Assembly: GCA_036821185.1 (NCBI GenBank)
Contig: DAISKD010000004.1
Span: forward strand, 1-64,000
Length of the DNA: 64,000 bases
Direction: 5' to 3'
From: CALJTV01 sp036821185
GTDB lineage: Bacteria; Chloroflexota; Dehalococcoidia; GIF9; UBA5629
Shown: positions 1-7,650 of the stretch, piece after piece
Layout: each line of letters opens with the position of its first letter
How positions within the stretch are numbered: the first letter of the stretch is position 1
Program-made: the position numbers and the translations under genes
Notes under the pieces: generated by a model
Seen by the model: only the letters and a program-made list of their open reading frames with translations
Databases searched by the model: none
Told to the model about the DNA's origin: nothing

Positions 1-140
1 CTCCCTTTCTCTTTCTTTTGCCCTCTCCCTTAAAGGGAGAGGGTTAGGGTGAGGGCAAGCTTCCAAGATATACCAACCCTCTCCCTTTCTCTTTCTTTTG
101 CCCTCTCCCTTAAAGGGAGAGGGTTAGGGTGAGGGTAAGC
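1..140. repeat. Tandem pair of 60-base palindrome-bearing repeat units (80-base period)
   Basis: Bases 1-60 and 81-140 are identical except for one base (C56 versus T136). Each unit has a pyrimidine-rich lead-in, then a perfect palindrome with 11-base arms around a central A (21-43 and 101-123), then the tail TTAGGGTGAGGG. The same core recurs at 16.4, 32.1 and 35.9 kb, always between genes. No ORF is associated, so it resembles a REP/MITE-type intergenic repeat. RNA from the core would fold into a strong hairpin, which may end transcription leaving the thioredoxin gene at 254. Confidence 0.85.
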
Positions 141-145
141 TAAAC

Positions 146-175
146 ATCGGTGTCACCGATCTGTTTGGACCAGCT
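146..175. repeat. Small palindrome and tail shared with the 16.5 kb repeat region
   Basis: ATCGGTG-T-CACCGAT (146-160) is a perfect hairpin with 7-base arms. The sequence from about 152 to 175 is closely matched at 16518-16540 (GTGTCAC, GATCT, TTGGAC and AG in the same order, with about three substitutions and one gap). Both copies sit on the same side of a palindromic repeat, so this may be the end of a longer mobile or repeat unit. The rest of 176-253 shows nothing recognisable. Confidence 0.5.
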
Positions 176-253
176 CAGCACGCCGGGCAAATATTACACC
201 AAGATACCTGCGCCTCAACCACCACTCGTAATCTAATCGCGGGGGCAATGGCC

Positions 254-1837
254 TTAGAAGGAGGTAAGGATGTTTTCTATATCCTGCTGGTTGGTAAATT
301 CGCCAACGTGCACCTTCCGCACGATGCCATCGGCGTCTATGAAGACTGTCACAGGGATAGTAGTCACCTGATAAAGCCCGGCGACTTTCTTTTCGTCATC
401 AAAGAGGACGGTAAAGGTATAATTATTGTCCTTTATGTATTCCTTCACCCCTTCAACCCACTGGTTCTCTTTGACTGCCACCGCCAGCACCACCACGCCT
501 TTCTGCCCCCATGCGTCATGTACCCCCTGGATAAAGGGCATCTCCTTCTTGCAGGGCTCACACCAGGTCGCCCAAAAGTTGAGTAGCACCTTGTTCCCCT
601 GTAATTCGCTTAAAGTAATGCTGCCGCCTTTTATTGTCTTCAAGGTGAAATCAGGGGCGCGGTTGCCCACGTTCGTGCCCACCGGGATAGCAGCTTTCGT
701 GGTGAATGGTTCGCCATCAACCTCCGCCTTGGCGCCGTTAACCTTGGATATCACCCTGAAATAGTAGGTGGTGTCCGCCTCCAGCCCGGTGAGGCGCACC
801 GAGTGTTCTGTGACCAGGCTTTTAACTTCCCCCGTCGCCAGTCCGCAGGCATCCGTTTTCCCATACCTTACCTGGCTGGTCGCCGGCTTATCCGTCCTCC
901 AGGAGATCACGGCAGTCCTGTCAGTAAAGCTGGTCACGACCACATCAGAGATAACCGGCGGTGACACGGTAGAAGGCGGTGGCGTTGATGCCCCTGACGG
1001 GGGTGAGGACGAGGGCCCGGAAATCGCCGGTACCTCGCCCCCCTGCTGGGAAAATAGGTAATACAGTACTGTGCCAGCAAAAAGGAGGATAAACAGTACA
1101 AAAAGCGCGAATGTCAGCTTAAGCAGTGTCTGTCTGAGATCAGATGGTGTAGCGGCTTCCGCAGTAGCCCCCCGAAAGCTGTGACCATATTCTCTGGGCG
1201 CTGCTGGTGCACTGAGCCTCCCCACGGTACCGGCACCACCTGCCCCCACCGCAGCCGGAGCCACAGGCACCTGACGCGCCGGTCCCGGAGGATACGCCGT
1301 CGGTAGCCTACCATGCCCGGCGTGCGCTACTCCCGCACTACCTGCCGGCATAGCCGACGGCATCGTGGCAGCGCCATGAGGTCCCGAAACGTATTGTGGT
1401 GAGGGCGCATGTCGTTGCGACACCGGCGCAGGCCCCACCCCTGTCTGTACCGTCCGATGTTTAACCCCAAAAAGCAGCCCACAACCAGTACATCTCCCGG
1501 AATCAAGGTCAATGGCTGAACCGCACTGCGGACATGCCGTGCGGTCACCGCCCGCCCCGGCACCCATTGTCCCGGCGGGTCTCTGGGGCTTTGGTGGAGA
1601 AAAGGCTTGACTGCCGGAAACTGCCTGTTTAGGAGTGGACGGGGAGACAACCGCGGGCGGCGTTTCCCTAACCGGCTCATTGAGACACAGAAAACCGCAC
1701 TTGGGACAGTACCTTGAGCGCTGTGGCAACAGCTCCTGACAGTTAGGACATATTACCGCACCACAGTTGCGGCAAAAGCGTTCTCCTGGTGTCATGCTGG
1801 CATGGCACTTAGGACACAGGGCTATCCTTGGCCTCAT
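254..1837 (-). CDS. Membrane-anchored TlpA-like thioredoxin with N-terminal zinc ribbons and an Fn3 domain
   Basis: The 527-residue protein has cytoplasmic-type double zinc ribbons (CxxC pairs at 8/11, 22/25, 30/33, 44/47 and a further pair set near 102-119). A Pro/Ala/Gly-rich linker follows, then one transmembrane helix (about 239-262), a fibronectin type III domain (about 293-380) and a C-terminal TlpA/ResA-type thioredoxin (390-527) with active site WCEPC (C426, C429) and the cis-Pro region TTIPVT. The redoxin should lie outside the membrane and reduce or oxidise thiols there, as in cytochrome c or disulfide pathways. GGAGG before the ATG supports the start. It is a paralog of the next gene upstream. 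A TATAAT at 1908-1913 may be its own -10 box. The role of the ribbons is unknown. Confidence 0.85.
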   Translation of the reverse strand: MRPRIALCPKCHASMTPGERFCRNCGAVICPNCQELLPQRSRYCPKCGFLCLNEPVRETPPAVVSPSTPKQAVSGSQAFSPPKPQRPAGTMGAGAGGDRTACPQCGSAIDLDSGRCTGCGLLFGVKHRTVQTGVGPAPVSQRHAPSPQYVSGPHGAATMPSAMPAGSAGVAHAGHGRLPTAYPPGPARQVPVAPAAVGAGGAGTVGRLSAPAAPREYGHSFRGATAEAATPSDLRQTLLKLTFALFVLFILLFAGTVLYYLFSQQGGEVPAISGPSSSPPSGASTPPPSTVSPPVISDVVVTSFTDRTAVISWRTDKPATSQVRYGKTDACGLATGEVKSLVTEHSVRLTGLEADTTYYFRVISKVNGAKAEVDGEPFTTKAAIPVGTNVGNRAPDFTLKTIKGGSITLSELQGNKVLLNFWATWCEPCKKEMPFIQGVHDAWGQKGVVVLAVAVKENQWVEGVKEYIKDNNYTFTVLFDDEKKVAGLYQVTTIPVTVFIDADGIVRKVHVGEFTNQQDIENILTSF

Positions 1838-1958
1838 AGGCTAGCCTCCATTGCCAAATCGTGCCACCCAGCCCTCAGCGACCAAAAACCACAATACATT
1901 ACACACCATTATACACGCAACTGCAGACAAAAGTGGAATTTCAGCGGGTACTGGCCTC

Positions 1959-3695
1959 TTACTGGGAAGAGCTCGACACGCTCCGTACCAAGTCTATTAA
2001 CTCCTCCACACCCTTGAACTGCTCTCTCTTCACTGCCCTGATGATGCCATCGGGGTCAATAATTACAGAAGTGGGTACATAAATAATTCGATAAAGCTCG
2101 GTCAGCGTCTTTTTCTCTGTATCGTCAACCAACATCGGGAAGGTAAAAAGTCCGACCTGGTATTTATATTTCTCCTCGAGGTTCACGATCCGATCCACCC
2201 TGCCATCAATACAGACTGTAAGCACTACATATTCAGCATTCGGGGAGTTCCGGTTAGCCCAGTCCCTATCCTCGTAGAACTCCCGGATGTGGGGGAACTC
2301 CCCCAGGCAGGCAGCGCAGAACGTGCTCCATAAATTGAGAAAGACCCACTTTCCCCTGAACTGGCTTAAGGTCACCTGGTCACCGATATAATATGGTGAT
2401 CTAGGGTTATTCGGCGAATCAGGATAATTGTCTTTGTACGAGGGTAGTGTGAAATCGGGGGCACGCTCGCCAACGGAATACCCCACAGCCACGAAACTCA
2501 AGGTGGTAAACCTCTCCGTCGGTACGGTAGACTCGTTCCCACATTTGTCCTGCGAGCTTACCTCGAAGTAGTACGTCTTGCCCGGGCTCAGCCCCGTCAA
2601 ATTAACCACATGGTCAGTAGCTAGCCGCTTATCCTCCACAGCCATCCCATACTCACTGGTGAGTCCATACCGTACCCTTCCCCTGGCAGGCTCGTCTGTC
2701 CGCCACACTATGGTAGCGCCAACGTCGGAGTAGCGGGTGACCCTTACCCCTGTTATCACCGGTGGCACTTTGTCCTCCAGTCTGAAATACGCGGTGACGG
2801 TATTTTGGGGTTCAAAATCGATGGTCACCTCCGCAGACTGGCTTGCTATTCCCTCCCAGCGGTCAAAGACATAGCACTCCGCAGGCTCAGCAAAAAGCAC
2901 CAGCCGCGTCCCGGGCTCAAAAGCGTTCCCTTCCGGTGACCACCTGACGGTGCCGCCATCAGGCGGGACCACATTCGGACTGAAGGGGTAGACCTTGCCG
3001 CCACCGACTACCGGCTGCTCCGGCACCGGCTGGCTGCCTTCACTCCCACCACCGATCCGCTGGGCGACATATTTGCCCCCGAGATAAAGGCCCCAGACGA
3101 GCGGCACCAGCACACAGAGCACCACCAGACCGGCACCGACCGGTCGGAACAGACGCCTGAGGCTGCTAAAGTCCCGGCCGCGCCATTGGTCATGCCAGTG
3201 GTCGCGCCACTTGCTGCGCCCCGTCCCGACCTCCGCCAGCATCGGACTGCGCGGCACTGACACCGCCTGCCGTTCCGGTGGCACCTCTGCCCCCAAGCCC
3301 GGCACAGAAGAGGTCTTATGCCGCACTACAGAGGACGGGGCTTCCGCCGGTGCCGTCCTCTCCATGCCACTCGCCGGCGGGAAAAGCCAGCCACAGTTGG
3401 CGCAGCGCCTTGCACCCGGTTCAGCATCGACCCCACATTTTGGGCAGATGCGACTTGATTTAGCAGCGTGGTACTCAGCTGACTGCCCACCGTGCGAAGG
3501 TCTAGCAATTTCCCGCTGCCTCTTCTGCCACAGGTAGTAGTTGGGGTCCTCCCACCCACACCAAATGCATATCCTGGCTTCAACTATATGCGCGTTGGGA
3601 CACAGCCTCGACTTGCACCTGGGACATACTCGTTCCCCAATATCATCCTCGTCAACCACCACCAGGCACTTGGGGCACAAAACCTTTCCTGCCAT
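1959..3695 (-). CDS. Second zinc-ribbon, InlB-like, Fn3 and TlpA-like thioredoxin protein
   Basis: A paralog of the 254-1837 gene with the same order of parts: N-terminal zinc ribbons (CxxC at 8/11, 25/28, 44/47, 85/88, 99/102), a transmembrane helix (about 186-207), an InlB-type B-repeat-like beta domain (about 240-306), Fn3 (311-400) and a TlpA-like redoxin (410-579). The active site here is FCAAC (C461, C464) in place of the usual WCxxC, and an insertion of about 15 residues precedes the redoxin core, so substrate or redox potential may differ. ATG at 3695 is chosen; a GTG lies one codon upstream. The extracytoplasmic half is inferred from topology, and the thiol role from the family. Confidence 0.82.
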   Translation of the reverse strand: MAGKVLCPKCLVVVDEDDIGERVCPRCKSRLCPNAHIVEARICIWCGWEDPNYYLWQKRQREIARPSHGGQSAEYHAAKSSRICPKCGVDAEPGARRCANCGWLFPPASGMERTAPAEAPSSVVRHKTSSVPGLGAEVPPERQAVSVPRSPMLAEVGTGRSKWRDHWHDQWRGRDFSSLRRLFRPVGAGLVVLCVLVPLVWGLYLGGKYVAQRIGGGSEGSQPVPEQPVVGGGKVYPFSPNVVPPDGGTVRWSPEGNAFEPGTRLVLFAEPAECYVFDRWEGIASQSAEVTIDFEPQNTVTAYFRLEDKVPPVITGVRVTRYSDVGATIVWRTDEPARGRVRYGLTSEYGMAVEDKRLATDHVVNLTGLSPGKTYYFEVSSQDKCGNESTVPTERFTTLSFVAVGYSVGERAPDFTLPSYKDNYPDSPNNPRSPYYIGDQVTLSQFRGKWVFLNLWSTFCAACLGEFPHIREFYEDRDWANRNSPNAEYVVLTVCIDGRVDRIVNLEEKYKYQVGLFTFPMLVDDTEKKTLTELYRIIYVPTSVIIDPDGIIRAVKREQFKGVEELIDLVRSVSSSSQ

Positions 3696-3765
3696 CACGC
3701 GTCACCAAAGAGGGACAACGCTGGCAACCTTGCTGCCGCCATGCTTACCGTGAGTCCGCCCATAC

Positions 3766-4122
3766 TCATTTCGCTACTTCTTCGCCCCGGGCAGCTATAC
3801 TCTGCATGGGACCGACATAGCCACAGGTACGGCTATCGGGACAACGCCCAAATGCCCTGCCCGTCCTGGCACCGCAACGGGGACATCTATATCCGAGTGC
3901 ACCGTTGTTATTACCGGAGCGCTCCGCTTGCAGTTTCTTCTTTGGAACTTGAAGTGGCGGCTCGCTGATCACCAGTTTCCCCGCCGCGGTCATTGCGGTG
4001 AGCCGCAACACACGGTGCTCTAGATGCCCGATAAAGCCACATTCAGGACAATAGCCCAGGTCGGTCTTAAGTCCGGCACCACAACGGGGACAGGCATATT
4101 CGTACCTGGTATCTTCAGCCAT
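3766..4122 (-). CDS. Small double zinc-ribbon protein
   Basis: A 118-residue protein with one N-terminal zinc ribbon (CPRCG then CPECG, about residues 11-28) and a second, C-terminal one (CPRCG then a CxxxxxCGY variant, about 80-100), joined by a basic linker. There is no membrane segment and no catalytic motif. It lies 67 bases upstream of the two zinc-ribbon thioredoxin genes in the same direction, so the three may share a transcript and the ribbons a common partner such as nucleic acid or a protein. A promoter candidate lies just upstream at 4153-4181. No known family is recognised beyond the ribbon folds. Confidence 0.7.
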   Translation of the reverse strand: MAEDTRYEYACPRCGAGLKTDLGYCPECGFIGHLEHRVLRLTAMTAAGKLVISEPPLQVPKKKLQAERSGNNNGALGYRCPRCGARTGRAFGRCPDSRTCGYVGPMQSIAARGEEVAK

Positions 4123-4152
4123 AACGCCTATGCTCTGTCTCTATCCATGAGC

Positions 4153-4181
4153 AATGTAACACAACTGAATGTCCATTTCAA
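4153..4181 (-). promoter_or_regulatory. Sigma70-type promoter for the zinc-ribbon gene
   Basis: On the minus strand TTGAAA (4176-4181) is followed after exactly 17 bases by TACATT (4153-4158), about 31 bases before the ATG at 4122. It lies in the short gap after serS, so it could split the zinc-ribbon genes from the tRNA-synthetase operon. The -10 box matches only 4 of 6 positions. Confidence 0.4.
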
Positions 4182-4194
4182 CCGCACTGCCAAG

Positions 4195-5460
4195 TCACTG
4201 GCAGGCTATGACGTCTATACCTATATAGGGCCTCAACGCTTCGGGCACCTTTATGCTCCCATCGGCCTGCTGATAGTTCTCCAGCAGGGCGATGACCACC
4301 CGTGGCAACGCCAGCCCGGAGCCATTCAGCGTATGCACAAAACGGGGCCTGGCCTCAGGCTCAGGACGGTAGCGTATGTTTGCCCGGCGCGCCTGAAAAT
4401 CGCCACAATTGCTGCATGAGCTGACCTCTAACCACTCGGCACAGCCCGGAGCCCACATCTCAATATCATAGGCCTTCCGCGCGGCAAACCCGAGCTCTGC
4501 CGTGCAGAGCTGCACCACCCGGTAAGGTATGCCTAAGCGACGGCATACATCTTCAGCGTCCTGCACCAATTTCTCCAGCTCCTCGTCAGACTTCTCTGGT
4601 TCGGTAAATTTGTACAGCTCCACTTTATCGAACTGGTGCCCGCGTTTGATGCCGCGCGTGTCCTTTCCCGCCGCCATCTTCTCCCGTCGGAAGCAAGCGG
4701 TATAAGAGACATAATAAAAAGGTAGCACACCCGGGGGCAATATCTCGTCACGGTGCAAGTTGGTCAACGGCACCTCTGCAGTAGGTACAAACCAGAAGTC
4801 GTCTTCGTCGTCATGATAGAGGTTATCGGCGAACTTGGGCAGATTGCCGGACCCTACCATACACTCACGTTTCACCATAAAGGGCGGAAAGATTTCAGTA
4901 TAGCCATGCTCCCTGGTGTGGAGGTCTAACATAAATGCGATCAGCGCCCTCTGAAGACGGGCGCCATCCCCTCTTAAAATGTAAAAACGACTTCCCGAAA
5001 GTTTCACCCCCCGCTGAAAGTCTATTATCCCCAACCTCTCGCCCAGCTCCCAGTGAGGCAGCGGAGAGAATGAGAACTCCGGGGGACTGCCCCAAGAACG
5101 CACCACTATGTTGTCCTCAGCACCCCTGCCCACCGGCACATCGGCTGCTGGTATGTTGGGCAACCGCAACAAATGGTCTTCAAGTTGCGCCTCCAGCTCA
5201 GCAACCTGCTTCTCCAGAGAATCGATCCGCTCCCCAAGCTGACGCAGGCTGGCAATTAGTTCCTCCGGCTTCTCTGCCATCTTGCCCAACTTCTTGCTTG
5301 CCTCGTTCCGCTGCGCACGCAGAGTCTCAACTTCATGAAGCAGTTTGCGGCGCTGCACGTCCAGCTCCAAGACCTTTTCCAGGGAAAAGTCTTCGCCGCG
5401 CTTGGCTAAAGCTTCGCGTATAACCTCGGGGTTCTCCCGCAGCAATCTAATGTCCAGCAT
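4195..5460 (-). CDS. serS: Seryl-tRNA synthetase
   Basis: Charges tRNA-Ser with serine in the cytoplasm, and also tRNA-Sec where present. The 421-residue protein has the usual SerRS layout: an N-terminal coiled-coil arm (about 28-100, rich in Lys/Glu/Arg) that grips the tRNA variable arm, then a class II catalytic core. Motif 2 is seen as TACFRREKMAAGKDTRG, the substrate region as FVPTAEVPLTN, and motif 3 near NGSGLALPRVVIALLEN. Length is normal for the bacterial enzyme. It starts one base after the lysS stop codon, so it is translated from the greA/lysS-side transcript. Confidence 0.97.
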   Translation of the reverse strand: MLDIRLLRENPEVIREALAKRGEDFSLEKVLELDVQRRKLLHEVETLRAQRNEASKKLGKMAEKPEELIASLRQLGERIDSLEKQVAELEAQLEDHLLRLPNIPAADVPVGRGAEDNIVVRSWGSPPEFSFSPLPHWELGERLGIIDFQRGVKLSGSRFYILRGDGARLQRALIAFMLDLHTREHGYTEIFPPFMVKRECMVGSGNLPKFADNLYHDDEDDFWFVPTAEVPLTNLHRDEILPPGVLPFYYVSYTACFRREKMAAGKDTRGIKRGHQFDKVELYKFTEPEKSDEELEKLVQDAEDVCRRLGIPYRVVQLCTAELGFAARKAYDIEMWAPGCAEWLEVSSCSNCGDFQARRANIRYRPEPEARPRFVHTLNGSGLALPRVVIALLENYQQADGSIKVPEALRPYIGIDVIACQ

Positions 5461-5461
5461 C

Positions 5462-6955
5462 TCAATCCCCCTTTGTCTTCAACTGCGGGAATAGAATGAC
5501 CTCACGGATCGACTGCTTCCCGCAGAGCACCATTACCAGACGGTCTATTCCCACTCCCAGACCACCCGTTGGCGGCATGCCATACTCCAGCGCCAGCAGG
5601 AAGTCCTCGTCAATAACCTCCGTTTCCGCTTCCCCCACCAACCCCACCGAGGCCTGAGCTTCCTGCTGCTGCCGGAACCTCTCCCGTTGCTCTAAGGGGT
5701 CGTTAAGCTCGGTGAATGCATTGGCGATCTCTATGCCACCGATAAAAAGTTCGAATCGCTCCACCATGCCCGGATTACCCCGCTTCCTTTTTGCCAAAGG
5801 TGACATCTCCACAGGATAGTCCACCAAGAAAGTGGGTTGAACAAGGCTGGGCTCAACAAAGGTGGAAATAAGGTCGTCCACCAGCCTGCCCCTGTCCTTG
5901 GTGGGGTCAACCTCCATGCCCATTTCCTCCATCCTGCGCCGCAGTGAGTCTGCATTGGGGTAGTCCTCGAAATCAATACCGCTCTTCTCCTTTACCGCTT
6001 CGCGCAGCGTCCACCGCCGCCAGGGCGGAGAGAGGTCAATAGTCTCGTCACCAAACTCTGCCCTGGTACTGCCGACGACTGTGGTGGCAACATAACACAC
6101 CATATCCTCGACCAGCCTCATCATATCGGTATAGTCAGCGTAGGCCTCGTAGGCCTCCAGCATGGTGAACTCCGGGTTGTGCTTGGTGGAGATGCCCTCG
6201 TTGCGAAACACCCGCCCGATCTCAAACACCTTGTCAAACCCCCCAACCACCAGCCTCTTCAGATGGAGTTCCAGCGCAATGCGCAGATAAAGTTCCTCGT
6301 CCAGCGCCTCGTGGTGAGTCTTAAAACGACGGGCTAAAGCGCCACCAGCCACCGGCTGCAGCACCGGCGTCTCCACCTCGATAAACCCTCTCTGAACAAG
6401 AAACTCGCGTACAGCAGAGACTATCCGGCTTCTCGCCGCAAACAGGGACCTTGTCTCCTGGTTGGCAATCAGGTCTAGGTATCTCCTCCGGTACCGCTTC
6501 TCCACATCCACCAGACCGTGCCATTTCTCTGGCAGTGGCTGAAGCGACTTGCACAGGATGGTAAAATCGGCGACATCTAGAGTGACCTCGCCCGTCTTAG
6601 TACGGAAAAGGCTTCCCGTTACCCCTATGATATCACCGATATCAAGCTGGCGGAGCAACTCATATCCGCTGTCGCCAAGCCGCTCCCGAGTGAGGAACAA
6701 CTGTATTTTCTCCGAGCCATCGCGCAAATCGAAAAAGGCTACCTTCCCCATGAAGCGGATGGCAGTGACACGCCCGGCAAGCCTCAGTTCCGGCGGGGAG
6801 GACAGCTTCCCGGCCTCCACCTGGCGAAATAACTCCAGGGCCTCCTTGCAGGTATGTGTCCGGCGATAAGAATGCGGGTAAGGTTCAATCCCCCGCTCCC
6901 TGAGCCTCTCCAGCTTCTCCAGCCGCTGCCGTGCTATCTGCTCCAGTCGCGCCAT
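5462..6955 (-). CDS. lysS: Lysyl-tRNA synthetase, class II
   Basis: Activates lysine and charges tRNA-Lys. The 497-residue protein shows an N-terminal OB-fold anticodon-binding domain (about 55-160, with RVTAIRFMGKVAFFDLRDG) and a class II core. Motif 2 is FEIGRVFRNEGIS followed by HNPEFTMLE, and motif 3 is GGLGVGIDRLVM near the C-terminus. Length is typical of bacterial LysS. It lies 47 bases downstream of greA and 1 base upstream of serS. In many bacteria greA and lysS are neighbours, which agrees with this order. Confidence 0.97.
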   Translation of the reverse strand: MARLEQIARQRLEKLERLRERGIEPYPHSYRRTHTCKEALELFRQVEAGKLSSPPELRLAGRVTAIRFMGKVAFFDLRDGSEKIQLFLTRERLGDSGYELLRQLDIGDIIGVTGSLFRTKTGEVTLDVADFTILCKSLQPLPEKWHGLVDVEKRYRRRYLDLIANQETRSLFAARSRIVSAVREFLVQRGFIEVETPVLQPVAGGALARRFKTHHEALDEELYLRIALELHLKRLVVGGFDKVFEIGRVFRNEGISTKHNPEFTMLEAYEAYADYTDMMRLVEDMVCYVATTVVGSTRAEFGDETIDLSPPWRRWTLREAVKEKSGIDFEDYPNADSLRRRMEEMGMEVDPTKDRGRLVDDLISTFVEPSLVQPTFLVDYPVEMSPLAKRKRGNPGMVERFELFIGGIEIANAFTELNDPLEQRERFRQQQEAQASVGLVGEAETEVIDEDFLLALEYGMPPTGGLGVGIDRLVMVLCGKQSIREVILFPQLKTKGD

Positions 6956-7002
6956 AGACTACCCGATAACCAAAATACCATTCACACTTCCGTGTCAACC
7001 GC

Positions 7003-7470
7003 CTAGCTTACATCCATGATAAGCAGCTTCAGCACCCCAGCCGGCGTCCGCACGTCGACCTGATCGCCGATCCGTTTCCCCAGCAATGCCCTCCCCACTG
7101 GTGACTCGTTAGAAATCTTTCCCTCAATAGGATTGGCTTCGGTGCTGCCTACTATAGTGTATTGCTCTATCTTGCCATCCTGGTTCTGTATCAGTACCTT
7201 ATTTCCCAGCTCGACCACCCCGGGCACTGCCGGTGACTCTATGATCGTTGCATTCTTGATAATATTCTCCAGCACCAGAATCCTGCCCTCAACAAAAGAT
7301 TGCTCATTCTTGGCGTCCTCATATTCAGCATTGTTCTCAGTACCCCCCATCTCCCTCGCCCGTTTTATCTTCTGGGCGACTTCCACCCTGCGTACCGTCA
7401 ACAAATGCTGTAGCTCCGCCTCAAGTTTAGCCAGACCTTCTTTTGTAATGAGGAACTTCTTCTGCGCCAT
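7003..7470 (-). CDS. greA: Transcription elongation factor GreA
   Basis: Binds the RNA polymerase secondary channel and stimulates cleavage of backtracked RNA. The protein has the N-terminal antiparallel coiled coil with the acidic tip (TENNAEYEDAKNEQSF, the D/E pair that acts at the active site) and the C-terminal FKBP-like domain with SPVGRALLGKRIGD. The start is taken as ATG at 7470, giving 155 residues; an in-frame TTG three codons upstream (7479) is also close to the GGAG/GGGG stretch and cannot be excluded. A terminator-shaped hairpin lies between its promoter and this start. It heads the greA-lysS-serS group. Confidence 0.95.
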   Translation of the reverse strand: MAQKKFLITKEGLAKLEAELQHLLTVRRVEVAQKIKRAREMGGTENNAEYEDAKNEQSFVEGRILVLENIIKNATIIESPAVPGVVELGNKVLIQNQDGKIEQYTIVGSTEANPIEGKISNESPVGRALLGKRIGDQVDVRTPAGVLKLLIMDVS

Positions 7471-7499
7471 GATAGCCAACCCCCTCTCCAGAAGCTAGT

Positions 7500-7533
7500 A
7501 AAAAAACTGAGAGCTTTACAGACACTCTCAGTT
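7500..7533 (-). terminator. Intrinsic-terminator-like hairpin in the greA leader
   Basis: On the minus strand a perfect 9-bp stem, AACTGAGAG with CTCTCAGTT (7525-7533 and 7505-7513), encloses an 11-base loop and runs straight into seven T residues (7506-7500). It lies downstream of the greA promoter and only about 20-30 bases before the greA start, so it should act as an attenuator inside the leader and not at an operon end. A short terminated RNA of about 45-50 nt is predicted. Confidence 0.75.
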
Positions 7534-7553
7534 ACCTCGGATGACGTGGACAT

Positions 7554-7582
7554 ATTATAGGCGCATATAAGCCGGTTGTAAA
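7554..7582 (-). promoter_or_regulatory. greA promoter
   Basis: TTTACA (7577-7582), a 17-base spacer and a perfect TATAAT (7554-7559) read on the minus strand. The predicted start of transcription is near 7547, about 14 bases before the leader hairpin. Its -35 box overlaps that of the plus-strand promoter for the gene at 7651, so the two divergent promoters may compete for polymerase. Confidence 0.75.
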
Positions 7583-7605
7583 GTCACTGGGGCAACGATT
7601 ATAAT
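7576..7605 (+). promoter_or_regulatory. Promoter for the DRTGG-domain gene, overlapping the greA promoter
   Basis: TTGTAA (7576-7581), an 18-base spacer and TATAAT (7600-7605) point toward the GTG start at 7651, with transcription expected to begin near 7612. The -35 hexamer shares five bases with the -35 of the divergent greA promoter. Confidence 0.65.
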
Positions 7606-7650
7606 ATCTGCGCGCTACTGGCTACTCATCAACGCATACAGGGGAAAAGT

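Noticed and set aside
1..140. CRISPR array
   Set aside because: Only two units, with no regular short repeats and unique spacers, and the same element is scattered elsewhere. No cas genes are present.
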